A DNA stretch of 57,143 bases from Paracoccaceae bacterium (lineage in GTDB: Bacteria; Pseudomonadota; Alphaproteobacteria; Rhodobacterales; Rhodobacteraceae), in NCBI GenBank assembly GCA_021741245.1, contig JAIOYF010000021.1, positions 1-57,143 on the forward strand, given 5' to 3'. Below the pieces are notes generated by a model. It worked only from the letters and a program-made list of their open reading frames with translations. It did no database searches and was not told where the DNA came from. Positions 16,192 to 25,072 of the stretch are shown here, in pieces; position 1 is the stretch's first letter, and the number at the start of each line of letters is the position of its first letter. The position numbers were made by a program, and so were the translations under genes.

Positions 16192-17046
16192 ATGGCGCTG
16201 TATCTTGGCATTGATGGGGGCGGAACGGGGTGCCGGGCCGTGGTGGCGGATGCGGCTGGCACGGTGCTTGGCCGGGGTCAGTCTGGGCCCGCCAATATCG
16301 CCTCGGACCCTTCACGCGCGCGCAGCAACATCCTTGACGCCACGCATCAGGCCCTGAGCCAAGCAGTCGGGGCCGCTGCGCTGGGCGCTGAGCTGGGGCG
16401 TTTGCGGGCGGGTCTTGGTCTTGCCGGTGCCAATGCTGCGGGTGCCGTAGGACGCTTGCAATTGGACCTGCCCTTTGCGCAGACACGCATTGAAACCGAT
16501 GCGGTGACCGCCGCCATGGGTGCTTTGGCTGGGACGGATGGGGTGGTTGCGGCCATCGGAACGGGATCGGTCTTTGCCTCGATCAGACGCGGTCAGTTTC
16601 GCCAGATCGGCGGCTGGGGGTTTACCTTGGGGGATGAGGGCAGCGCCGCCGTGCTGGGCCGGTCAATCCTGTCTTATGCCCTGAGGGCGCAGGATGGCTA
16701 TGCAGAGATCACGCCCCTGTTGGCCGAACTGCTAAAGGATCACGGCGGGCCGTCTGGCATCGTCACCTTTGCGCAATCGGCCAGGCCAACTGATTTTGCC
16801 GCACTGGCCCCGCGCGTGACCAGCTCTGACGATCCTGCTGCACAAATCCTCATGCAGTCAGCCACGCAGTCCGTCGCCAGCGCCATCAAGGTTTTGCGCG
16901 ACGGTGACGCCTTGCCCGTGGTGTTTACCGGTGGCTTGGGTCCGGTCTACCGCGCGCGTCTGTCGCAGACCGAACGCTGGGCCATCAAGGATGCCGCAGG
17001 CACGGCACTGGATGGGGCGTTGATGCTGGCGCGCGGGGCACTTTGA
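16192..17046 (+). CDS. BadF/BadG-type amino-sugar kinase (GlcNAc kinase-like)
   Basis: A 284-residue ATPase of the actin-like BadF/BadG/BcrA/BcrD family, which includes mammalian and bacterial N-acetylglucosamine kinases. It shows phosphate-1 motif LGIDGGGTGCRAV at the N-terminus, a second phosphate-binding segment VVAAIGTGSVFA, a Gly-rich GGWGFTLGDEGSAAVLG and an adenosine motif VVFTGGLGPVY. It would phosphorylate imported GlcNAc or MurNAc at C6. The ATG at 16192 has GGGGGA 6 nt upstream; an in-frame ATG at 16132 lies inside the operator region and is less likely. It heads the rightward operon and is coupled to the regulator gene (TGATG). Confidence 0.88.
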   Translation: MALYLGIDGGGTGCRAVVADAAGTVLGRGQSGPANIASDPSRARSNILDATHQALSQAVGAAALGAELGRLRAGLGLAGANAAGAVGRLQLDLPFAQTRIETDAVTAAMGALAGTDGVVAAIGTGSVFASIRRGQFRQIGGWGFTLGDEGSAAVLGRSILSYALRAQDGYAEITPLLAELLKDHGGPSGIVTFAQSARPTDFAALAPRVTSSDDPAAQILMQSATQSVASAIKVLRDGDALPVVFTGGLGPVYRARLSQTERWAIKDAAGTALDGALMLARGAL

Positions 17047-17816
17047 TGGAGCGCATCTTCTCCCCCCTTGGCTTTGATGACCCCGGCGCGGGCCCGCTGT
17101 ACCTGCAACTGCAACGCCGGATTGCCGATGCAATTGCGGGTGGCAGGCTTGCCCCCGGCAACAGCCTTCCGGCCGAACGGGACATGGCCACGATGACAGG
17201 GCTAAGCCGTGTCACCGTGCGCAAGGCGGTGCAGGCACTGGTGGCGGGCGGCCAATTGGTGCAACGGCGCGGGTCTGGCACCTTTGTTGCGCCCAAGATT
17301 GAGCGTTTGGAACAGGCGCTGTCGCTGCTGACCAGCTTTACCGAAGACATGGCCCGGCGCGGCAAAACCGTTGAGTCGGTCTGGCTGGCGCGGCAAGTGA
17401 CCACACCTTCGCCCGAAGAGGTCATGGCGCTTGGCCTTGGCGCGGGCGAACGCGTGGCGCGGCTGGAACGGGTGCGCAGGTCCGATGGCGTGCCGCTGGC
17501 GATTGAACGGGCCTCGCTCAGCCTGCAAACCTTGCCCGATCCCGCAAGTGTAGAGACGAGTCTGTATGCCGTGCTTCAGGATCGGGGGCTGCGCCCCGTG
17601 CGGGCGGTGCAGCGGATTTCGGCCTCGAACCTCGGGGCAAAGGATGCCGAGCTTTTGGGCGTAGCCACAGGCGCGGCGGGCCTGCGGATTGAACGGATCG
17701 GCTACCTGCCCTCTGGTCGCGTGGTCGAATTCACGCGCTCGCTTTATCGCGGCGATGCCTATGACTTTGCGGTGGAACTTACCCTTGCCCCAAGCCTTGA
17801 AGGATCAAACGGATGA
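17046..17816 (+). CDS. GntR/HutC-family transcriptional regulator
   Basis: A 256-residue repressor-type protein. The N-terminal winged helix-turn-helix (about 15-75) reads LPAERDMATMTGLSRVTVRK with the recognition helix at its end, followed by the wing GSGTFVAP. The C-terminal UTRA domain (about 95-250) would bind an effector such as GlcNAc-6-P or GlcN-6-P, as in NagR/YvoA. It sits within the operon it probably controls, sharing a base with the kinase stop and overlapping the SIS-gene ATG by 4 bp. The mirrored sites at 16064-16080 and 16153-16169 are its likely targets. Confidence 0.92.
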   Translation: MERIFSPLGFDDPGAGPLYLQLQRRIADAIAGGRLAPGNSLPAERDMATMTGLSRVTVRKAVQALVAGGQLVQRRGSGTFVAPKIERLEQALSLLTSFTEDMARRGKTVESVWLARQVTTPSPEEVMALGLGAGERVARLERVRRSDGVPLAIERASLSLQTLPDPASVETSLYAVLQDRGLRPVRAVQRISASNLGAKDAELLGVATGAAGLRIERIGYLPSGRVVEFTRSLYRGDAYDFAVELTLAPSLEGSNG

Positions 17817-18838
17817 CCGATACGCATATGGCCCGCGAAGTGGCCGAGATACCAATTGCGGCGGCGCGGTTTCTGGATGGGTCAAAAGATCAGGTTGCGG
17901 CGGCAGCCGCTGCCATGCAGGGCATTGATCCGGCCCTAGTCATCACCGTGGCACGGGGATCATCAGACCATGCCGCCACCTATATGAAATATGCGATCGA
18001 GCTTTTGGCTGGGGTGCCCGTCGCCTCGGTCGGGCCGTCAATCGCGTCGATCTACGGTCAAACCCTGCGGCTTTCGCGGGCGGCCTGCATCGGCATTTCG
18101 CAATCGGGTCAAAGCCCGGATATCGTAGAAATGATCCGTTCGGCGCAATCGGGTGGTGCCCTGACCATTGGCATCACAAATTCCCAAAGCAGTCCGATGG
18201 CGATGGCATCCGACCATTGCTTGGAGTTGCGCGCAGGCGTGGAGCAAAGCGTCGCCGCCACGAAAACCTTTGTCGTGTCGGTGTTGGCCGGTCTGAAACT
18301 GCTGGCCGAATGGCGTGATGATGACCCGTTGCGCCAAGCCATCGCCACCGCCCCAAAGGCGATGCAAGACGCCCTTTCGCTTGACTGGTCGCCGCTTGCT
18401 GCCAGGCTGTCGCGGGCCGGCTCCGCCTATATTCTGGGCCGCGGACCCGCCTTTGCCATCGCAAATGAAGCGGCGCTGAAATTCAAGGAAACCTGTGGTC
18501 TGCATGCCGAGGCCTATTCGGCGGCAGAGGTTCTGCATGGCCCGGCCGCCATTGTGCAATCCCAATTTCCCGTCCTTGCCCTTGGCGTCACCGACGCGGC
18601 CCTGCCGCATGTTGTGACCACGGCAGAGCGGTTGGCCGCCCAAGGTGCAGATGTCTTTGTGACCGGGGCCGAGGCAAAGGGCTGCACCCGACTGCCCGTG
18701 GTGCCGGATCTGCATTCGTTGATCGCGCCTTTGGTTCTTTCGGTGTCATTCTACGCCTTTGTCGAAGTCTTGGCCCGGCGACGCGGGTTCAATCCCGACG
18801 TGCCACCGCATCTGCGCAAAATCACGGAGACGATGTGA
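17813..18838 (+). CDS. SIS-domain glucosamine-6-phosphate deaminase (NagB-II/GlmS C-domain type)
   Basis: A 341-residue protein made of two SIS domains, like the isomerase half of GlmS but without the glutaminase domain. Phosphosugar loops are visible as VARGSSDHAATYMKY and GISQSGQSPDIVEM. The C-terminal segment (EVLARRRGFNPDVPPHLRKITETM) ends like GlmS/AgaS proteins. In catabolic clusters this type converts GlcN-6-P to fructose-6-P and ammonia in place of NagB. It overlaps the regulator gene (ATGA) and the NagA gene (TGATG). Confidence 0.9.
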   Translation: MTDTHMAREVAEIPIAAARFLDGSKDQVAAAAAAMQGIDPALVITVARGSSDHAATYMKYAIELLAGVPVASVGPSIASIYGQTLRLSRAACIGISQSGQSPDIVEMIRSAQSGGALTIGITNSQSSPMAMASDHCLELRAGVEQSVAATKTFVVSVLAGLKLLAEWRDDDPLRQAIATAPKAMQDALSLDWSPLAARLSRAGSAYILGRGPAFAIANEAALKFKETCGLHAEAYSAAEVLHGPAAIVQSQFPVLALGVTDAALPHVVTTAERLAAQGADVFVTGAEAKGCTRLPVVPDLHSLIAPLVLSVSFYAFVEVLARRRGFNPDVPPHLRKITETM

Positions 18839-19962
18839 TGAAACGGGCGTTCACCGGGGCAAGCGTCTTTGACGGCCATCAACTGCATCCAGATGCGGTG
18901 CTGATTGTCGAGGGCGAAAAGGTCTCTGATATCGCGGAATCGGTGCCAAAAGGGGCCGAAGAGATTCATTTCAACGGCGGTATTGTCGCGCCGGGGCTGA
19001 TCGATTTACAGGTTAATGGCGGCGGTGGATGGATGGTTGACGGCCAGACAGATCGCGCCCGCCTTGCCCGGATTTGCGCGGTTCATGCAGGTCTGGGCGC
19101 GACCGGGATTTTGCCCACGCTGATCACCGACAGCTACGAGTCCACCCAGAGGGTGATTCAGGCTGGCATTGAGGCGATGGGCACACCCGGCTTTTTGGGC
19201 CTGCATCTGGAAGGCCCGCATCTGGACCCAAGGCGCAAGGGCGCGCATGACCCACGGTTGATCCGGCCGATGACGGATCGGGATCTGGACCTTTTGGTAG
19301 CGGCGGCCAGCGCCCTGCCGTGCCTTTTGGTGACCGTCGCCCCCTCTGCCGTCACCAATGCGCAGATCACGGCATTGGCCGATGCCGGAGTAATCGTCAG
19401 CCTTGGCCACAGCGATTGCACCGCCGCCGAGGCCCTCGCGGCCATTGATGCAGGCGCGCGCTGCGTGACGCATCTGTTCAACGCCATGAGCCAGCTTGGC
19501 AATCGTGAGCCGGGCCTTGTTGGTGCAGCCCTTGGCACCGACGTCGCCTTGGGCCTGATCGCGGATGGCATTCATGTGGCACCGACCGTGATCCGCATCG
19601 CCATGGCCGCGCGCCCCGAAGGCGTGTTTCTGGTTTCGGATTGCATGGCGGCGGCGGGCACGGATCAGACTGAGTTCACCTTGAACGGTCGGCGTATCCT
19701 GCGCGGCAATGGCCGTCTGACCTTGGAGGATGGAACCTTGGCCGGGGCAGACCTGACGTTGCCGCGCGCGCTGGAGGTTATGGTGCGGACGGTCGGCCTG
19801 CCCGTTGAACAGGCCCTGCGCATGGCAACAGCCACGCCCGCCGCGCTGATCGGCAATCGGGACATCGGCCATTTACGGCAGGGGGCCGAGGCAAGTCTGG
19901 TGCATCTGGATGGCCAATTGTGCCTGACATCCGTCTGGCAAAAGGGTCAAAAACGGCTCTAA
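18838..19962 (+). CDS. nagA: N-acetylglucosamine-6-phosphate deacetylase
   Basis: A 374-residue amidohydrolase-superfamily enzyme that would turn GlcNAc-6-P into GlcN-6-P and acetate. Family landmarks are in order: GLIDLQVNGGGG, the metal-ligand Glu in LHLEGPHLDPRRKGAHD, GHSDCTAAEA, the His in VTHLFNAMSQLGNREPG, ADGIHVAP, and the catalytic Asp in LVSDCMAAAG. It follows the deaminase gene with a one-base overlap, completing the GlcNAc-6-P to Fru-6-P route. An upstream GTG at 18835 is possible. Its TAA overlaps the convergent HyuB stop on the other strand. Confidence 0.95.
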   Translation: MKRAFTGASVFDGHQLHPDAVLIVEGEKVSDIAESVPKGAEEIHFNGGIVAPGLIDLQVNGGGGWMVDGQTDRARLARICAVHAGLGATGILPTLITDSYESTQRVIQAGIEAMGTPGFLGLHLEGPHLDPRRKGAHDPRLIRPMTDRDLDLLVAAASALPCLLVTVAPSAVTNAQITALADAGVIVSLGHSDCTAAEALAAIDAGARCVTHLFNAMSQLGNREPGLVGAALGTDVALGLIADGIHVAPTVIRIAMAARPEGVFLVSDCMAAAGTDQTEFTLNGRRILRGNGRLTLEDGTLAGADLTLPRALEVMVRTVGLPVEQALRMATATPAALIGNRDIGHLRQGAEASLVHLDGQLCLTSVWQKGQKRL

Positions 19963-21653
19963 CCTTGCCAATTCCACAGTTTTTTCGCCTGTTCGGCGGT
20001 GTATCGGCCAAGGCGGACGTCTTCGGCAATCAAGGCCGGATCACGCCCTGCCGGATCGCCATATCCCCCGCCGCCCGGCGTACGTACGCGCACCCTGTCA
20101 CCCGGCGAAAGGGTAATGTCCTGCGCCTTTGACAGATGCGGCGGCACATAAACGTCGCCGTTTCGCGTGACCTCCACCCGGTTCACCGCACCATCCATGC
20201 CACCTTGCACGCCCTGCGGGCCAACCCGCCCGTGATCCATCACGAAACTTGCCCGCGCATGGCCCCGCAGAAGCTCAATCTCATAATCCAAGCCAAAGCC
20301 ACCCCGATGCGCGCCCGCCCCGCCGGACCCTTCGTGCAGGGCATAGCGGCGGTACAGCACCGGGAAATTCTGCTCCATGATTTCAACTGGCGGGGCCTTG
20401 GAAATGCCGATCGTCGAGCAGCCATTTGACAGCCCATCATGATCGGCATTGCCGCCATAGCCGCCACCCGAAATCTGATACATCACGAAATCACGTCCCT
20501 TTTCGGGATCATGCCCGCCAAGGCCGAAATTCCCGCTTGTGCCCGCAGGGGCCGCCGTCACCCGGTCAGGCAGGGCCTGCACAAGGGCGGCAAAGACCGC
20601 CTCGGCGATGCGCTGGCTGACTTCGGCCGCGCAACCAGATACGGGGCGCGGGTAATGGGCGTCAAGGAAAGTGCCCTCGATCCCGATGACATGCAGCGGC
20701 TCAAACGCGCCAGCACTGATCGGCACATCGGGGAAAATGTGGCGCATGGCCAGATAGACCGAAGACAGGGTCGTCGCCCGTACCGAATTCATCGGCCCCA
20801 TGCACGGCAGCGAAGATCCGGCAAAGTCAAAGGTCAGCCCCTGTTGCGTTGTGGTGACCGATAGCGCAATGGTCAGCGGTTCATTCACCACCCCATCGGA
20901 ATCCACGATGGCCGTGGCCCGATAAGTCCCCGGCGGGATGAGGTCGATCATTGCCCGCATCTGCCGGGCAGCAAGGCCGCGCATCTCGGCAATGGCGGCT
21001 GTGACCGTGTCATCGCCATAGCGGTCCATAAGGCCCGCCAACCGCTCTGCCCCTACCAAAAGCGCCGAGGCTTGCGCCTTTACATCGCCGATCCGCTGTT
21101 CACTGACCCGGATGTTGGAGCAGATGATCTGGTAAATTTCAGTGTCCAACACGCCCTTTTTGAACAATTTCACCGGAGGCAGGCGCAAACCTTCTTGTTC
21201 CGCGCTGATGGCACTTGCGGAAAAGCCGCCGGGAACGGCGCCGCCGGTATCGGGCCAATGCCCAGTGTTGGACAGCCAGCAAAAGATGCGCCCCTCCCAC
21301 CAAACGGGCATGGCAAAGCGCACATCCATCAGATGGGTGCCGCCAAGATAGGGGTCGTTGACGATATAGATATCACCCGGTTCGGGTGCCGCGGTTTCGC
21401 CCGAACGGATGCGTTCGATGATGGTGCGGGTGGAAAACTGCATCACACCGACAAAGACCGGAAGGCCCTTTGACCCTTGGGCAATCAAGCTGCCATCCTC
21501 GGCGCTATAGATCCCGTCGGATCGGTCATCCGCCTCGGCAATCACCGGCGAAAAGGCGGCGCGGCTAAAGGTCAGGTCCATCTCATCACAGACCTGCTGC
21601 AATCCCGCTTGCAGCACGGCAAGGGTGACGGGGTCTAGGCCGGGTTTGGTCAT
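19959..21653 (-). CDS. Hydantoinase B/oxoprolinase family subunit, first copy
   Basis: A 564-residue HyuB-type protein (DPVTLAVLQAGLQQVCDEMD at the start). It keeps the family blocks VNDPYLGGTHLMDV and GGYGGNADHDGL and the C-terminal LSPGDRVRVRTPGGGGYGDP. HyuB pairs with HyuA to form ATP-dependent enzymes that open cyclic amides (N-methylhydantoinase, 5-oxoprolinase) or carboxylate acetone-like substrates. The ATG at 21653 overlaps the HyuA stop (ATGA). It is the last gene of the Liv-transporter operon, and its stop overlaps that of nagA on the opposite strand. Substrate unknown. Confidence 0.92.
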   Translation of the reverse strand: MTKPGLDPVTLAVLQAGLQQVCDEMDLTFSRAAFSPVIAEADDRSDGIYSAEDGSLIAQGSKGLPVFVGVMQFSTRTIIERIRSGETAAPEPGDIYIVNDPYLGGTHLMDVRFAMPVWWEGRIFCWLSNTGHWPDTGGAVPGGFSASAISAEQEGLRLPPVKLFKKGVLDTEIYQIICSNIRVSEQRIGDVKAQASALLVGAERLAGLMDRYGDDTVTAAIAEMRGLAARQMRAMIDLIPPGTYRATAIVDSDGVVNEPLTIALSVTTTQQGLTFDFAGSSLPCMGPMNSVRATTLSSVYLAMRHIFPDVPISAGAFEPLHVIGIEGTFLDAHYPRPVSGCAAEVSQRIAEAVFAALVQALPDRVTAAPAGTSGNFGLGGHDPEKGRDFVMYQISGGGYGGNADHDGLSNGCSTIGISKAPPVEIMEQNFPVLYRRYALHEGSGGAGAHRGGFGLDYEIELLRGHARASFVMDHGRVGPQGVQGGMDGAVNRVEVTRNGDVYVPPHLSKAQDITLSPGDRVRVRTPGGGGYGDPAGRDPALIAEDVRLGRYTAEQAKKLWNWQG

Positions 21654-23671
21654 TGGGGCACCGTCACGATCAGGTTTCCGTCTGTATCCGAGGTTACCAC
21701 ACAGCCGGGTTCCACGATTGTTGTCGTATCCATCTGCTCGATGATCGCGGGGCCCGTCAAATACAGGGCCAGCGGCAGATGATCTCGCCAATAGACCGGC
21801 GTTTCAACCCAGCCCCCGAACCAAACGGGGCGCGAGGCCATGGGTTCGGCCCGGTCTTTACGCAAAATAGGGTCTATCAATGCGGAAAGGTCGAATTCCG
21901 GGCGCATCCCGTTGACCGATACATTCAGGTTCACCAGATTGGCCTTGATGCTGGGCAGGTCCACCCGGAACCTTGCGTGATAGGCGGCCTCAAACAGGCG
22001 CTGCATTTCTTCACGGCCCGGAGTGGCCGATGGCAGGGGCACGCGCAGCAGGTGGGTTTGGCCGACAAATTGCATATCCGCGGAATATTCGGCACGCGTT
22101 CCGGTCAGGGTGATCTTTTCTTGCGCAATCAGACGCCGCCCTTCGGCCTCTTGTTCGGCCAGAACCGCATGCACAGTCTCGATATCCACACTATCAAGCG
22201 GGCGGTTCAGCGTGCGCACAAAATCGTGCCGCAGGTCGGCCACGACGCAGCCAAGCGCATTTGTGATGCCTGGACGGGCGGGGATCAGCACGCGTGGCAC
22301 CGCAAGTTCCCGCGCGAGTGCCACCGCATGCAATGGCCCGGCCCCGCCAAAGGCGAATAGCGCGAAATCGCGCGGATCGGCCCCAAGCGAAATGCTGACC
22401 ATACGGATTGCCCCCGCCATATGGGTATTGGCGATGCGCACCACCGCCTCGGCCGCCTGTTCGACCGACAAGCCAAGGGGGCGGGCGATCTGGTCGTGCA
22501 TCGCGGCGCGCGCGGCTTCGGCCGCCTGACCAAAGCGTTCGGCAGGCAGACGACCAAGGATCAGGTTGGCGTCCGAGATCGTGACGCGCGTGCCGCCCCG
22601 CCCATAGCAGATCGGTCCGGGGGTAGACCCCGCACTTTCCGGCCCCACGCGCAGCAAACCACCCGCATCAATCCGCGCAATCGATCCTCCACCTGCCCCC
22701 ACAGTGCGCACATCGACCATGGGCACATGGATCGGCATGGCATATTCCACTTCGATCTCATTCGAGACGGGAGCCTTTCCCGCGCGGATCATCGCCACAT
22801 CGGTGGAGGTGCCGCCCATGTCATAGGTCAAAAGGTCCGGCATCCCCGCACGCCGCCCCGTCGCCACCGCCGCCATCACGCCCGAGGCCGGGCCGGACAT
22901 CACCGTTTTCACCGCCTCTTTCGACACCAACCTTGCGGAAACCATTCCCCCATTGCCATTCATCACCAACAGGTCATGGGCATAGCCACGATCCGCCAAT
23001 TGATCGGCAAGGCGGCTGACATAACGCTCCAGCAAGGGCTGCACGCTGGCATTCACGGCAGCAGTCACGCCCCGCTCATACTCGCGGCTTTCCGACAGCA
23101 AGGCATGCCCCATGGTGATATAGTCATTGTGCCAGACGCGGGCCGCCACTTCAGCCGCGCGCTTTTCGTGTTCAGGGTTGGCATAGGCATGCAAGAAGTG
23201 GATCACAAGGCTTTCACAGCCCATTTCCAGTAATGCCAGAGCCGCTTTTTCAACGGCAACCTCATCAAGCGGCGTAAGCACACGCCCACGTGCATCCAGC
23301 CGTTCCGGCACTTCCAGCCGCAGGTCGCGGGGAATGATGGGAACAAAGCGGCCGTGCATGCCATAGGCCTGCGGGCGGGTGCGGCGGCCCAGTTCCAGCA
23401 CATCGCGAAAGCCTTCGGTGGTGATCAGGCCGGTTTTGCACAAAGCGCGTTCCAGCACCGCATTGGTGGTGGTCGTGGTGCCATGCACGATCAGGTCGAT
23501 TGCAGACAAATCCGCGCCCGCGGCGTCGAACGCTGCCAGAACCCCCGGCGCCTGATTGGGCAGGCTGGTCGGCACCTTGGCCAGACGCACCGTGCCGTGG
23601 TCGGGATCAAAGATCACCAGATCGGTAAAGGTGCCGCCAACATCCACACCTGCGACAAGGCCTGCCATCAT
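21650..23671 (-). CDS. Hydantoinase A/oxoprolinase family subunit, first copy
   Basis: A 673-residue HyuA-type ATPase subunit. The N-terminal phosphate-binding motif is VAGVDVGGTFTDLVIFD and the signature VHGTTTTTNAVLER follows; the central actin-like ATP fold carries TYDMGGTSTDVAMI and TVGAGGGSIARID. It would activate the amide carbonyl for the partner HyuB. It is coupled to the LivF stop (ATGATG; ATG at 23671 or 23668) and to HyuB (ATGA), placing the pair directly under the transporter genes. This suggests the imported compound is the enzyme's substrate. Confidence 0.93.
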   Translation of the reverse strand: MMAGLVAGVDVGGTFTDLVIFDPDHGTVRLAKVPTSLPNQAPGVLAAFDAAGADLSAIDLIVHGTTTTTNAVLERALCKTGLITTEGFRDVLELGRRTRPQAYGMHGRFVPIIPRDLRLEVPERLDARGRVLTPLDEVAVEKAALALLEMGCESLVIHFLHAYANPEHEKRAAEVAARVWHNDYITMGHALLSESREYERGVTAAVNASVQPLLERYVSRLADQLADRGYAHDLLVMNGNGGMVSARLVSKEAVKTVMSGPASGVMAAVATGRRAGMPDLLTYDMGGTSTDVAMIRAGKAPVSNEIEVEYAMPIHVPMVDVRTVGAGGGSIARIDAGGLLRVGPESAGSTPGPICYGRGGTRVTISDANLILGRLPAERFGQAAEAARAAMHDQIARPLGLSVEQAAEAVVRIANTHMAGAIRMVSISLGADPRDFALFAFGGAGPLHAVALARELAVPRVLIPARPGITNALGCVVADLRHDFVRTLNRPLDSVDIETVHAVLAEQEAEGRRLIAQEKITLTGTRAEYSADMQFVGQTHLLRVPLPSATPGREEMQRLFEAAYHARFRVDLPSIKANLVNLNVSVNGMRPEFDLSALIDPILRKDRAEPMASRPVWFGGWVETPVYWRDHLPLALYLTGPAIIEQMDTTTIVEPGCVVTSDTDGNLIVTVPQ

Positions 23672-24366
23672 ACACCCACAAACTGGCGAAACAGGCTCGA
23701 TTGCGGCCCAAGGTCGCCGGTTGCCACCTCGGCCTCAACCCGGCCATGCGCCATGAAGCAAACCCGATCCGACATCTTCAAAACGGCATCCACCCTTTGT
23801 TCGACCAACACCGTCGCCATGCCCGTTTTGCGCAGGCTGAGAACTGTGTCGCGGATCAGTTGAATCATGGAGGGTTGCAACCCCTCGGTCGGTTCATCCA
23901 GCAAAAGCACCTGCGGCTCAAGGCACAGGGCGCGCGCAATCGCCAGCATCTGCTGTTCGCCCCCCGACAGGGTTGATGACACCTGATCCAGACGCTCACG
24001 CAGCCGCGGAAACAGGTCCAATACAAAGTCCCGCGTTTTCGCGCCCTTTTTCCGTGCGAGAAGGCCTACCTCGATATTCTCAGCCACTGTCAGCGGACCA
24101 AAGAGACGCCGCCCCTGCGGCACATAGGCGATGCCCTCCATCGGCACCTTATGCGCGGGCAGGCTTTGCACCGCCTTGCCATTGAGGGTGATCGTGCCGG
24201 CACTGGCCGGAACAAGACCCATGATCGCCTTCATCAGCGTCGATTTTCCGGCACCGTTGCGCCCCATGATGCAAGTCACCTCGCCCGCCTGCGCCTGAAA
24301 CGACAGGTCGCGCAAAATGGTGATATTGCCGTATCCGGCGGACAGCCCCTCAACCTTCAGCATCAT
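23668..24366 (-). CDS. Liv-type ABC transporter ATP-binding protein (LivF-like)
   Basis: A 232-residue ATPase of the branched-chain-amino-acid/urea transporter class. Walker A is GRNGAGKST, the signature LSGGEQQMLAIARAL, Walker B VLLLDEPTEGLQP. Short length without a long C-terminal extension and the SMIQLI segment identify the LivF rather than the LivG member. The start is placed at tandem ATGs (24366/24363) where similarity to the family begins; the gene overlaps livG by 17 bp. It belongs to a complete SBP-H-M-G-F set. Confidence 0.94.
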   Translation of the reverse strand: MMLKVEGLSAGYGNITILRDLSFQAQAGEVTCIMGRNGAGKSTLMKAIMGLVPASAGTITLNGKAVQSLPAHKVPMEGIAYVPQGRRLFGPLTVAENIEVGLLARKKGAKTRDFVLDLFPRLRERLDQVSSTLSGGEQQMLAIARALCLEPQVLLLDEPTEGLQPSMIQLIRDTVLSLRKTGMATVLVEQRVDAVLKMSDRVCFMAHGRVEAEVATGDLGPQSSLFRQFVGV

Positions 24367-25072
24367 CGCCCCCACCCAGATAGGCGTTCTGAACCTCGGG
24401 ATTGGACCTGATCGCATCGGGGGCGCCCGTCGCCAGCACCTTGCCAAAGTTCAGCACGGTGATCTGCGTGGCAAGATCCATCACCACATCCATGTTATGC
24501 TCGATAAGCAAAACCGTCGTTGCAGGAACAAGGCTGCGCACCAGCGTCTTGAACCCCTCGATCTCACCCGCCGCAAGGCCCTGGGTCGGCTCATCCAGAA
24601 TGAGGATACGGGGTTTCAGCGCAAGGCCCATGGCCACCTCCAGCAGGCGTTGATGCCCGTAAGACAGGTTTCCAGCCAGTTCTCCGCCAAATCCCGCCAG
24701 ATTGACCTGCGCCAGCGCCGCCGCGACCTGGGCCTCCAGGCCCAAGGCGCCCGCGCTTTGGGCGGCCAGTGCGACATTGTCAAACACCGTCAGCCGTGGG
24801 TAAACCGAGGTGATCTGAAACGTATAGGCGATGCCTTTTTTCACTCGCGCATGGGCGGGCAGGCGGGTGATATCCTCGTCCGCCAAGGTGATGGTCCCGG
24901 ATTGCACGGGAATGCGGCCGGACAGCAGGCTGACAAAGGTTGTCTTGCCCGCGCCATTGGGGCCAATCAGGGCGTGAATTTCGCCCTGTTGCAGCCGGAA
25001 ATCCACCCCATCAACCGCGCGCAAGCCGCCAAAGTGGCGCGTCAGACCCTTTGCCTCCATCAAGGCAGCCAT
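24350..25072 (-). CDS. Liv-type ABC transporter ATP-binding protein (LivG-like)
   Basis: A 240-residue ATPase. Walker A is GPNGAGKTT, the signature LSYGHQRLLEVAMGLA, Walker B ILILDEPTQGLAAGE, and the H-loop sits in VLLIEHNMDVVMDLA. The C-terminal extension expected of LivG-type subunits is present (LATGAPDAIRSNPEVQNAYLG). It overlaps livM by 13 bp and livF by 17 bp, so the ATPases are translated from a compact polycistronic message. Confidence 0.94.
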   Translation of the reverse strand: MAALMEAKGLTRHFGGLRAVDGVDFRLQQGEIHALIGPNGAGKTTFVSLLSGRIPVQSGTITLADEDITRLPAHARVKKGIAYTFQITSVYPRLTVFDNVALAAQSAGALGLEAQVAAALAQVNLAGFGGELAGNLSYGHQRLLEVAMGLALKPRILILDEPTQGLAAGEIEGFKTLVRSLVPATTVLLIEHNMDVVMDLATQITVLNFGKVLATGAPDAIRSNPEVQNAYLGGGDDAEG

